A DNA stretch of 33,146 nucleotides, from contig SKMI01000164.1 of assembly GCA_007121115.1 (NCBI GenBank), forward strand, positions 1 through 33,146. The letters are read 5' to 3'. The DNA is from Paracoccaceae bacterium. Lineage in GTDB: Bacteria; Pseudomonadota; Alphaproteobacteria; Rhodobacterales; Rhodobacteraceae. Of the stretch, positions 20,295 through 27,352 are shown in pieces (within the stretch, counting starts at the first letter, position 1; each line of letters opens with the position of its first letter). A program made the position numbers and the translations under genes. Below the pieces are notes generated by a model. The model did not search any database and was not told the DNA's origin. It worked only from the letters and a program-made list of their open reading frames with translations.

Positions 20295-22382
20295 ATGGCC
20301 GGGCGCCCGGAAATCCTGTTTCCGCTGTTCGCGGGGCTCGACACGCTCGAAGGGGTGGGGCCGAAGACGGCAAAGGCCATGGCCGGGATCGGCGTGGAGA
20401 AACCGCGCGACCTGCTCTTTCACCTGCCCCATTCGGTGATCGACCGAACCCGGCGCAATTCGGTCCAGGGGCACCAACTGCCCGCCACCCTGACGGTCGA
20501 GGTGACGGTCGGCCCCCACCACCCCCCGCGCGTGCGCGGCCGACCCTATCGCATCCATGTCGAGGACGCTCTGACCGAGTTCCTGCTGGTCTATTTCCGG
20601 GGCGGCGAGTATCTGAAGCAGCTTTTGCCCACCGGGCAGCGGCGGCTGGTCTCGGGCAAGGTGGAGCTGTTCGACGGGATCGCGCAGATGGTCCACCCCG
20701 ACCATGTGCTCCGCCCCGAGGAAGAGGGTGAGCTGCCCAGCCATGAACCCGTCTACGCGCTCTGCGCCGGGGTCACGCAGAAGGGGCTGGCGAAGGCCGT
20801 CCATTCCACCATCGCCCGCGTGCCCGATCTGCCCGAATGGATCGACCCGCAGCTTGTCGCGCGCGAGGGCTGGCCCGCCTGGGCCGAGGCCATTCGCACC
20901 GCCCACGCGCCGGAAACCGCCGCCGACTGCGCCGCGCATACCCCCGCCCGCACGCGGCTGGCCTATGACGAGGTGCTGGCCCATCAACTGACCCTCGCAC
21001 TGGCGCGCGCCACCCAGCGGCGCAAGCCCGGGCGCGAAAGCCGGGGCGACGGGCACCTGCGCGCCCGCGTGCTGGCCGCACTCGACTACGCCCCCACCGG
21101 CGCCCAGACCCGCGCCGTGGCCGAGATAGAGGCCGACATGGCCAGCGCGCGCCGCATGAACCGGCTCTTGCAGGGCGATGTGGGCGCGGGCAAGACGCTG
21201 GTGGCGTTCATGGCGCTCCTGATCGCGGTCGAGGCCGGGGGTCAGGGCGTGCTGATGGCACCGACCGAGATCCTCGCCCGGCAGCATCTGGAGGGGCTGG
21301 CGCCGCTGGCCGAGAAGGCGGGCGTGCTGGTAGAGATCCTGACCGGCCGCGACAAGGGGCGCGAGCGCGAGGCGAAGCGCGCAGCCCTCGCGCGCGGCGA
21401 CATCCAGGTGCTGATCGGCACCCATGCGGTGTTCCAGAAGGGGGTGGAGTTCGCCGACCTGCGCCTCGCGGTGGTGGATGAACAGCACCGCTTCGGCGTC
21501 GCCCAGCGTGCCGCACTCTCGGCCAAGGGCGCGGGCGCCGATGTGCTGGTGATGACCGCAACGCCGATCCCGCGCAGCCTGGCCCTGGCGCAATACGGCG
21601 ACATGGATGTCTCGGTGCTGGATGAAAAGCCGCCGGGACGCCAGCCGGTGCGGACCGCGTTGGTGTCGGCGGCGCGGCTCGATGAGGTGGTGGACCGGTT
21701 GCGCCGCGCGCTGGCCGAGGGGCGGCAGGCATACTGGGTCTGCCCGCTGGTCGAGGAATCCGAGGCGGTGACACTCACGGCGGCGCAATCGCGGTTCGAG
21801 CATCTGCGCGCGGCCTTGGGCGAGGGGCACGTGGGGCTGGTCCACGGCCAGATGCCCCCCGCCGAGAAGGACGCGGCGATGGCCCGCTTCGTGGCCGGGG
21901 ACACGGGCGTGCTGGTGGCGACCACGGTGATCGAGGTGGGGGTGAACGTGCCCAACGCCTCGATCATGGTGGTGGAGCGGGCCGAGAGTTTCGGGCTGGC
22001 GCAGCTCCACCAGCTGCGCGGGCGCGTGGGGCGCGGGGCGGCGGCCTCGACCTGTCTGCTGATGTATGACCCGCCGCTGGGCGAGGCAGCCTCGCGGCGG
22101 CTGAAACTGCTGCGCGACACCGAGGACGGGTTCCGCATCGCCGAGGAGGACATGGCGATTCGGGGCGCAGGGGACCTGATCGGCACGGCGCAATCGGGGC
22201 TGCCGCGCTTCCGGGTGGCCGATCTGGAACGGCAGGCGGGGCTGATGGCGCTGGCGCAGTCGGACGCGCGCAAGCTGCTGGTGGACGATCCGGCGCTGGA
22301 AAGCGCGCGTGGGAAGGCGGCGCGGACGCTCCTGTGGCTGATGCAGCAGGATCAGGCCATACGGCTGATCGGGGTCGGCTGA
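20295..22382 (+). CDS. recG: ATP-dependent DNA helicase RecG
   Basis: Remodels stalled replication forks and Holliday junctions. The 695-residue protein has the N-terminal wedge/OB region (LDTLEGVGPKTAKAMAGIGVEKPRDLLFHLPHSVIDR), Walker A GDVGAGKT in LLQGDVGAGKTLVAFMALL, the DEQH Walker B (VVDEQHRFGVAQR), MTATPIPRSLALAQYGDMDVSVLDEKPPGR, and the RecG C-terminal motor motifs VGVNVPNASIMVVERAESFGLAQLHQLRGRVGRG. It ends with a short TRG-type tail. The start overlaps the ligA end context (TGACATG), so the two genes form a DNA-repair operon. Confidence 0.97.
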   Translation: MAGRPEILFPLFAGLDTLEGVGPKTAKAMAGIGVEKPRDLLFHLPHSVIDRTRRNSVQGHQLPATLTVEVTVGPHHPPRVRGRPYRIHVEDALTEFLLVYFRGGEYLKQLLPTGQRRLVSGKVELFDGIAQMVHPDHVLRPEEEGELPSHEPVYALCAGVTQKGLAKAVHSTIARVPDLPEWIDPQLVAREGWPAWAEAIRTAHAPETAADCAAHTPARTRLAYDEVLAHQLTLALARATQRRKPGRESRGDGHLRARVLAALDYAPTGAQTRAVAEIEADMASARRMNRLLQGDVGAGKTLVAFMALLIAVEAGGQGVLMAPTEILARQHLEGLAPLAEKAGVLVEILTGRDKGREREAKRAALARGDIQVLIGTHAVFQKGVEFADLRLAVVDEQHRFGVAQRAALSAKGAGADVLVMTATPIPRSLALAQYGDMDVSVLDEKPPGRQPVRTALVSAARLDEVVDRLRRALAEGRQAYWVCPLVEESEAVTLTAAQSRFEHLRAALGEGHVGLVHGQMPPAEKDAAMARFVAGDTGVLVATTVIEVGVNVPNASIMVVERAESFGLAQLHQLRGRVGRGAAASTCLLMYDPPLGEAASRRLKLLRDTEDGFRIAEEDMAIRGAGDLIGTAQSGLPRFRVADLERQAGLMALAQSDARKLLVDDPALESARGKAARTLLWLMQQDQAIRLIGVG

Positions 22383-22447
22383 CCCAACCCGTTGAAGCGC
22401 CCATTCGGGGTGCCCACCCACCTGCCCCTGCACCCCTCATGGGCGCT

Positions 22448-22471
22448 GCCCCTGCGCAGCTGCGCAGGGGC
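22448..22471. repeat. 24-bp perfect palindrome after recG
   Basis: GCCCCTGCGCAG followed by its exact reverse complement CTGCGCAGGGGC makes a loop-free 24-bp palindrome, 66 bases after the recG stop. A smaller stem with a T-run follows at 22479-22497, so together they may end the ligA-recG transcript. Confidence 0.7.
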
Positions 22472-22478
22472 GGGATAC

Positions 22479-22497
22479 CGGACAGCGGTCTGTTTTT
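22479..22497 (+). terminator. Weak intrinsic terminator of ligA-recG
   Basis: CGGAC-AGCG-GTCTG forms a five-pair stem (one G-U pair) immediately followed by TTTTT. It directly follows the 24-bp palindrome and precedes the AT-rich promoter zone of the next small gene. Confidence 0.45.
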
Positions 22498-22505
22498 CCC
22501 TATAT

Positions 22506-22566
22506 GTTCCGACCTGTTCTCTTTTGTTCTTGACTCTCCGGCCCTACTTATGGAACATTTGTGAAC
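22506..22566 (+). promoter_or_regulatory. Promoter zone with 10-bp-phased GTTC and GAAC repeats
   Basis: GTTC occurs at 22506, 22516 and 22526, exactly ten bases apart, and its complement GAAC occurs at 22553 and 22563, again ten apart. Between them TTGACT (22530-22535) is a good -35; at 17 bases spacing the -10 would be GAACAT (22553-22558), overlapping a GAAC copy. The zone is clearly more AT-rich than its surroundings. It differs from the alphaproteobacterial LexA box GTTC-N7-GTTC, because the spacing here is six bases. The layout suggests a promoter controlled by a protein binding on one face of the helix. Confidence 0.5.
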
Positions 22567-22582
22567 ATCTCAGGAGGTGCCC

Positions 22583-22705
22583 ATGCTGACCGAACTTGCA
22601 TCCGTGATCACCCGCAACCGTCGCCATCTGGCCGAGGATCTGGCCGGGGCCTGCGCGCTGATCGTCTTGCTGGTCGGCGGGTTGCATCTGCCGTTGTTGT
22701 TCTGA
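22583..22705 (+). CDS. Small membrane protein (40 residues)
   Basis: An ORF too short for the supplied track: MLTELASVITRNRRHLAEDLAGACALIVLLVGGLHLPLLF. An amphipathic, basic N-terminal half is followed by one hydrophobic segment (about 21-40) at the extreme C-terminus, so it is probably a tail-anchored inner-membrane protein. AGGAGG (22572-22577) lies at ideal distance from the ATG. It has its own AT-rich promoter zone upstream and a strong intrinsic terminator 95 bases downstream, so it appears to be a monocistronic unit. I recall similar short hypothetical proteins ending in GLHLP in this order, but cannot name a family or function. Confidence 0.75.
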   Translation: MLTELASVITRNRRHLAEDLAGACALIVLLVGGLHLPLLF

Positions 22706-22799
22706 TCTGCCTCGGTCCGGTTCGGATTGCGGTCTTGCAGCGCCCGTCCCGCGCCGCCTGCCCTGTCTGATGCCTCAAGCGCACCCCGGACCACACTTG

Positions 22800-22838
22800 C
22801 CGCCGCCCGTGCCCTGCACGTGCGGCGGTTTCTTTTCT
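22800..22838 (+). terminator. Strong intrinsic terminator of the 40-residue gene
   Basis: CCGCCGC-C-CGTG (22800-22811) pairs with CACG-T-GCGGCGG (22817-22828) across a CCCTG loop with one internal mismatch, and TTTCTTTTCT follows at once. It is the best canonical rho-independent terminator in the window. Confidence 0.85.
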
Positions 22839-22952
22839 GCGCAAGGGGTTTTGCCGCACGCCAAGCGCGCCGCCTCCGGCATCTGCGCAACGCGCGCCGC
22901 GCGGTATGCGGACCCGGTCGAAGGTGCTATATTCGGGCGCGCGCCGATTTCT

Positions 22953-23041
22953 TGCCCGCTCGCCCCCATCTTTGCGCCGCATTGAGCGGGCAGGGTTCTG
23001 GCATCCTGCCGTGATGTGCCACGGCTGCCCGGACCCGGGCA
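22953..23041 (+). other. Hairpin-rich leader of the acidic protein gene
   Basis: Three perfect inverted repeats lie in order: TGCCCGCTC ... GAGCGGGCA (22953-22961 with 22984-22992), GCCGTG-ATGTGC-CACGGC (23008-23025) and TGCCCGG-AC-CCGGGCA (23026-23041). The last ends 27 bases before the GAAGGAG ribosome-binding site. TGCCCG at the start of the first and third, and CGGGCA at the end of both, could allow alternative pairing (23026-23031 with 22987-22992), as in an attenuator or riboregulator. No known riboswitch class was recognised. Confidence 0.4.
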
Positions 23042-23083
23042 GGCCAACGCACGGCAGGCCCCGCCAACGAAGGAGCCCCACCG

Positions 23084-23674
23084 ATGAAGAATTTTGCCCA
23101 TTACCTGAAGGCCGAGATCGCAGACCTTGAATCCGAGTTGCGCGCCAGCGTGACGTACCGCCGGATCGCCGAAGCCAAGCGGTTGCTGGCCCTCTACGAA
23201 GACGACGTGAGCGCCGACACCGGCGCGGGTGAAGGCACCGAAGCGCCTGCGCCCACCGCCGAAGGCCAGGATGAGGAAGCTGACGAAGAAGCCGCCAGTC
23301 CGCGCAGCCCCGCCGACAAGGACCCGCCCGGGGACATGCGGCAGGCCGCAACCCCGGTGACACCGCTTGACGTGGCTCCGGCCACTGGCGCGGCCACCGC
23401 ACTCCCGGCCGCCGAAGTCCCGCCCGAGACAGCGCCCTTGCAACTCGACCCGCGCGTCGCCGCAGCCGATTCGTCGACAGACCCGGCGGCATCGGAGAAA
23501 ACCGACGCGGGCGCGACGACTGCCGAAGCGGACCCGCAGGGCGTGAGCGATGCGGAAGATCGCCCCGATGCCGACCCCGATGCCGAAAAGGTGGGCACAG
23601 AAGAGGCCATGCCCGAAAGCGAGGCGGCCGATGCGGCCACCCCGCGCCCGAGCATGTCGCGCTTCCGCTGGTAG
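23084..23674 (+). CDS. Hypothetical acidic, low-complexity protein with N-terminal coiled coil
   Basis: Protein of 196 residues. The first 45 or so (MKNFAHYLKAEIADLESELRASVTYRRIAEAKRLLALYEDDV) form a charged amphipathic helix likely to coil. The remaining 150 are rich in Ala, Asp, Glu and Pro and probably disordered, with a net negative charge, and the C-terminus turns basic/aromatic (PSMSRFRW). GAAGGAG lies eight bases before the ATG. It has no signal peptide or membrane segment. The stop is seven bases from the convergent P450 stop. I do not recognise the family. A helical anchor with an acidic tail is compatible with an interaction or scaffold role, but this is speculation. Confidence 0.7.
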   Translation: MKNFAHYLKAEIADLESELRASVTYRRIAEAKRLLALYEDDVSADTGAGEGTEAPAPTAEGQDEEADEEAASPRSPADKDPPGDMRQAATPVTPLDVAPATGAATALPAAEVPPETAPLQLDPRVAAADSSTDPAASEKTDAGATTAEADPQGVSDAEDRPDADPDAEKVGTEEAMPESEAADAATPRPSMSRFRW

Positions 23675-23681
23675 GCGACGC

Positions 23682-25055
23682 TCAGCGCGGCGCCACGCGC
23701 AGATGAATGCCGGTCCCGGAGCGCACCGTCAGGTGCGCCACCGGGACCGGCTTCTGGCCGTCCGGGGTGAAGCGGAAACGGCGCAGGAGCGTGGCGAGAA
23801 TCAGCACCGCCTCGGCCATGGCAAAGCCCGCGCCGGTGCACACGCGCGGGCCGGCGGAAAATGGCAGATAGCCGTCGCGGGCATGCGCGCGTGTCTCCGA
23901 TTCCTGCCAGCGGGCGGGGCGGAAATCATGCGGATCGGGCCAGATGCGTTCGTTACGGCCCATGTGCCACGGGCTGACGATGACCTGCGCGCCGGGCGGC
24001 ACAGCGCGGTCGCGGAAGCGTTCGGCCCGCGCCGCCTCGCGTACCAGCATGGGAACCGGGGGGTAGAGGCGCAGCGTCTCGCGGAAGGCATCGCGGGTGC
24101 GCGGCAGCTTCGACAGCACGCCGAAGTCCGGCACATCGCCGCGCTCCAGCCAGGGGTCCAGCGCGGCGGCCTCGGCGGCAAGCGCGTCTTGCACATCGGC
24201 GTGCGTGGCCAGCAGATAGAGCGCCCAGGCCAGCGCCGAGGCGCTGGTTTCATGCCCGGCCAGGAAGAAGATCGCCACCTGGTCCACCATCTCGGCGGTG
24301 TCGAACCGGGCCCCGGTTTCGGGGTCGGTGGTGGTCATGATCTTGGTGGCCAGATCGTCGGGCGCGGTGCCTTCGGCAATCGCCTGCGCGCGCGCCACCG
24401 TCATCTGGGTGATCAGCGCACGGATGCGGCGGGCGGTGGTGCGGGCGCGGCGCGAGTGCAGGCGCGGCATCCAGCGCGGCAGGGGCAGCAGCGCGCCGAG
24501 GTTCATCAGCGGTTGCGCCGCCTGATGGGCGCGGAACTCGCGGTAGACGGCGGCGGCAGTCGCATCCTCGATCGGGACGGAAAACAGCGTGCGGAAGATA
24601 ACGTCGGCGGCGGCGTGGCTCATGGCGGCCTCGGCGTCCAGCGGGCCGGGGGCGAGGCGCGCGGCGGTCGCCTGCGCGGCGGCCCACATGGCCGGGAAGG
24701 TTTCGCTCAAACGCCCGCCCTCGAACGCAGGGTCGATCATCCGGCGCTGACGGGCCCATGTGGCGCCGTTGGTCAGGAAGACCGAGTTGCCCAGCAGCAG
24801 CCGCAACCCCTCGGCCACGCGCGATGACTTGGGGAAATCCTGCGGGCGTTCCTGCAGCACCAGCCGCACCAGATCGGGTTCGTTGACCATGAAGGAGCGC
24901 AGGAACGGCAGCCGGAACTCGGCCATCCGTGCGCGGTAGAGCTTCGCCGGTTGCGTGGACAGGATGTCCCGGCGGAACATGGCCAAATGGCGCCAGAGCG
25001 GCACCCGGTCCGGGCGGTGATCCGGCATCGGTGGGCGGGTCATGCGGTGCGTCAC
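23682..25055 (-). CDS. Cytochrome P450
   Basis: Heme-thiolate monooxygenase of 457 residues, soluble (no N-terminal membrane anchor). The I-helix oxygen-activation motif AGHETS is at 266-271, the K-helix ETLR at 326-329, and the heme-binding loop FSAGPRVCTGAGFA has the axial cysteine at about 406. The C-helix contains WARQRR. The start is a GTG at 25055 that overlaps the upstream stop by four bases (GTGA), with an in-frame ATG four codons later as the alternative. Translational coupling to the membrane hydrolase-like gene suggests they act on one substrate. No ferredoxin or reductase gene is adjacent, so redox partners must be elsewhere. The fatty-acid or terpenoid nature of the substrate cannot be read. 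Confidence 0.93.
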   Translation of the reverse strand: MTHRMTRPPMPDHRPDRVPLWRHLAMFRRDILSTQPAKLYRARMAEFRLPFLRSFMVNEPDLVRLVLQERPQDFPKSSRVAEGLRLLLGNSVFLTNGATWARQRRMIDPAFEGGRLSETFPAMWAAAQATAARLAPGPLDAEAAMSHAAADVIFRTLFSVPIEDATAAAVYREFRAHQAAQPLMNLGALLPLPRWMPRLHSRRARTTARRIRALITQMTVARAQAIAEGTAPDDLATKIMTTTDPETGARFDTAEMVDQVAIFFLAGHETSASALAWALYLLATHADVQDALAAEAAALDPWLERGDVPDFGVLSKLPRTRDAFRETLRLYPPVPMLVREAARAERFRDRAVPPGAQVIVSPWHMGRNERIWPDPHDFRPARWQESETRAHARDGYLPFSAGPRVCTGAGFAMAEAVLILATLLRRFRFTPDGQKPVPVAHLTVRSGTGIHLRVAPR

Positions 25056-26287
25056 AGGGCGGGCCGAGGCTCGGGGTCACGGTCGGTGAAGCGGTTATAG
25101 CTGTCCTCGGTCATGCTGACCGAGGGCTTGCGCCCCGCAAACCGCGCCGCCAGCGTCTGCGGCCCGGCGGTGATGCGGAAATAGTCGTAGTCGCCGGGCC
25201 GATCGAAGGCGCAGAGATACTGGAAATGCAGCCGGAAATAGCGACGGCGGTATTTGGCGAAAGTCTCGGGCGCCAGCGTCTGGCGGAACGCGGCCGAGAT
25301 CACCAGCGGCCAGCGCTTGCCGCTTTCGGGCGCGGCCCCCGAGCAACTGACCGGGTCGCACAGCGCATAGGTGCAGCCGTCGCCGGGCGCGGTCACGTCC
25401 AGCCAGAAAAGCTCGGGCCGCTGGGACAGGTAATGCAGATCGGCGCGCAGGCGCGTTGCCTCGGGCAGGTAGGATTGCATCGGCACCGCATGGCCGAGCG
25501 ACAGGAAGGACAGCGCCGCCCCTTTCTGCGCCGCGCCCTGCCGGATCGCATCGGCCAGCACCGACACGCCCAGGTGCACGCCCGAGGAATGGCCGACCAC
25601 CAGCACCTCGTCCACGTCCGGATCGGCCAGCGCGGCGGCGATGTGGCGGGTGAATTCGGCCAGCCGCGCCTCCAGCTCCGGCGGGTTGCGGCCCCGGTGG
25701 CGCGCGGTGAAGCTGAAATCCAGAAGCAGGTAGTAGACGAAGAACCGCCCGTCCAGCCGCCGGAACGCGCGCAGGATCGGCGGGACCGCCGCCAGCCCAA
25801 GCAGATACGCCGCCCAGCCGGGCAGCGCGAAGGACAGCCCCCAGCCCAAAGCCACCGCCGCCGCCAGCGCCAGCGCCAGTTGGCCCAGCAGCATCACCAC
25901 CGGATACATGGCAGCGATGCCCGGCGCCGCGCGCAGCCGGAACAGCCGGAAGATCGCGCCGGTGGAGATATAGGTCCAGGCGGTGCGCAGAAGCAGCCAG
26001 TAGGTCGCCGCCACCCCGGCCTGCATCGAATCGCGCACGATATCCGCCCATTCCAGGATGCGGATCTCGGCGCGGCTGGTAGTGCCGTCCATCTCGGCCT
26101 CCACCCGCCAGCCGTAGGGGCCGTCGTCCTTGAGCGGTTTCTGCCGCAGGGAGTAGCCGGAGATCGCCGCCTGCGCGGCGCCTTCGGTGCGGTAAAGCTC
26201 GCGGTAGCGGCGTGGCGGGAACGGGTCGTAACCGGGGATGTAGAACACCCGCCGCTCGCGCACGCTCTGCCCGCTGCCATCACCCAT
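25052..26287 (-). CDS. Two-TM membrane protein with alpha/beta-hydrolase-like motif
   Basis: Protein of 411 residues. The N-terminal part has FYIPGYDPFPPRRYRELY, resembling the first strand of an alpha/beta hydrolase. A hydrophobic hairpin at about 124-148 and 156-175 follows. The C-terminal half carries a nucleophile elbow, VLVVGHSSGVHLG, with candidate Ser234 in GxSxG. Other triad residues cannot be placed with confidence. The start at 26287 (MGDGSGQSVRERRVFYIPGYD) is inferred, because upstream codons in the ORF track lie in the neighbouring gene's shadow. It ends inside the start of the P450 gene. I do not recognise a named family; a membrane-bound esterase or lipase feeding the P450 is one reading. 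Confidence 0.72.
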   Translation of the reverse strand: MGDGSGQSVRERRVFYIPGYDPFPPRRYRELYRTEGAAQAAISGYSLRQKPLKDDGPYGWRVEAEMDGTTSRAEIRILEWADIVRDSMQAGVAATYWLLLRTAWTYISTGAIFRLFRLRAAPGIAAMYPVVMLLGQLALALAAAVALGWGLSFALPGWAAYLLGLAAVPPILRAFRRLDGRFFVYYLLLDFSFTARHRGRNPPELEARLAEFTRHIAAALADPDVDEVLVVGHSSGVHLGVSVLADAIRQGAAQKGAALSFLSLGHAVPMQSYLPEATRLRADLHYLSQRPELFWLDVTAPGDGCTYALCDPVSCSGAAPESGKRWPLVISAAFRQTLAPETFAKYRRRYFRLHFQYLCAFDRPGDYDYFRITAGPQTLAARFAGRKPSVSMTEDSYNRFTDRDPEPRPAL

Positions 26288-26363
26288 CGCCGTCACCGGT
26301 CTGCTGTTCGTGGGCAGATTAGCGCCGAAAGCGGGCGGAAATAAGCCCCCGAAATGCCGCCCT

Positions 26364-27146
26364 TCAGGCGCTGAGCGCGCGGGCCGGGCCGCGGCGGCGG
26401 GCGCGGGCGAAGTCGCGCACGGCATCGCCGAAGGCCGCGAAGAGGGGGCGCGAGACCGGGTCCTGCGCCGCGTTCCATTCCGGGTGCCACTGCACCGAGA
26501 GCGTGAAGCCGGGTGCGTCGCGGACGAACAGCGCTTCGGGCGTGTCATCGGGCGCCCAGCCGTCGATGACGATGCGCGCGCCGGGGGTCTTGATCCCCTG
26601 CCCGTGCAGCGTGTTGGTCATCACCTCGGGCGCGCCCATCAGGCGGTGGAAGGGGCCGCCGTCCGAAAAGCGGACCTTGTGGCGCAGGGCGAATTTCTCC
26701 TCCAGCGTGCCATCGGGGGGCATCCGGTGGTTCATGCGCCCTGGCAGGTCGCGGATTTCCGGGTAGAGCGTGCCGCCCATGGCCACGTTGACCTCCTGGA
26801 ACCCGCGGCAGACGCCCATCACCGGCTGCCCTCGCTCCACGCAGGCGCGCACCAGCGGCAGCGCCACGGCATCGCGGGCGCGGTCAAAGGCACCGTGGGC
26901 GGGGGTTTCCGGCTCGCCATATTCCTCGGGGTGGACATTGGGGCGCCCGCCGGTGAGCAGGAAGCCGTCGCAGACCTCCAGGAGTTCGGCCACATCGACC
27001 AGCCGCGGGTCCGAGGGGATCACCATGGGCAGGCAGCCCGAGACCTCGGCCACGGCTTCGGAGTTCATGGACCCCCCGGCGTGGGCCGGATACTGGTCAT
27101 TTATCAGGTAACTGTTGCCGATGATCCCGACGACGGGGCGGTGCAT
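26364..27146 (-). CDS. Class I glutamine amidotransferase-like hydrolase (PuuD/peptidase C26 type)
   Basis: Protein of 260 residues similar to gamma-glutamyl-GABA hydrolases. The nucleophile loop is GVCRGFQEVNVAMGGTLYPEI (cysteine at about 113) and the His/Glu pair of the triad is in VQWHPEWNA. The N-terminus MHRPVVGIIGNSYLI and LTGGRPNVHPEEYGEPETP are typical of the peptidase C26 group. These enzymes cleave gamma-glutamyl bonds in polyamine (putrescine) breakdown, but no other puu genes are present, so the actual substrate is open. AGGAGG before the ATG fixes the start. It is divergent from guaD and lies 76 bases upstream of the membrane hydrolase-like gene on the same strand. Confidence 0.88.
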   Translation of the reverse strand: MHRPVVGIIGNSYLINDQYPAHAGGSMNSEAVAEVSGCLPMVIPSDPRLVDVAELLEVCDGFLLTGGRPNVHPEEYGEPETPAHGAFDRARDAVALPLVRACVERGQPVMGVCRGFQEVNVAMGGTLYPEIRDLPGRMNHRMPPDGTLEEKFALRHKVRFSDGGPFHRLMGAPEVMTNTLHGQGIKTPGARIVIDGWAPDDTPEALFVRDAPGFTLSVQWHPEWNAAQDPVSRPLFAAFGDAVRDFARARRRGPARALSA

Positions 27147-27216
27147 GCTCGACCTCCTGCGCTACTGGACAAACATACGCGCGTGCGCGCGCAGGGTCGA
27201 GGGGGCAGGCCGCACC

Positions 27217-27243
27217 GGGCACCGCATGTGACTGCCGGTGCCC
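27217..27243. repeat. Hairpin in the amidotransferase/guaD divergent gap
   Basis: GGGCACCG (27217-27224) and CGGTGCCC (27236-27243) are perfect 8-bp arms around an 11-base spacer in the 206-base gap between two divergent starts. It could be a regulator site shared by both genes or an RNA structure in the guaD leader. Confidence 0.45.
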
Positions 27244-27352
27244 GCTTCTTGACCCTGGCAGCCACAGCCCTGCCCCGAACCGCAAAGCCGCTGGCGCAAG
27301 CCCGGGCAGACCGGCTATGCAGAGGGGAACGCGCCCCAGCCCGAGTGCCCCC

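Larger units (their letters stand above)
22706..23083. other. 378-base region between the small membrane protein and the acidic protein gene
   Basis: It contains about 95 bases of 3' untranslated sequence, the intrinsic terminator at 22800-22838, then the probable leader of the next gene. A TATATT -10-like hexamer sits at 22928-22933 without a recognisable -35, followed by three hairpins (22953-23041). No further gene is seen. Confidence 0.55.

Noticed and set aside
22506-22529. LexA (SOS) box upstream of the 40-residue gene
   Set aside because: The alphaproteobacterial LexA consensus is GTTC-N7-GTTC; the spacing here is six bases in both intervals, so I list it only as an unidentified phased repeat.
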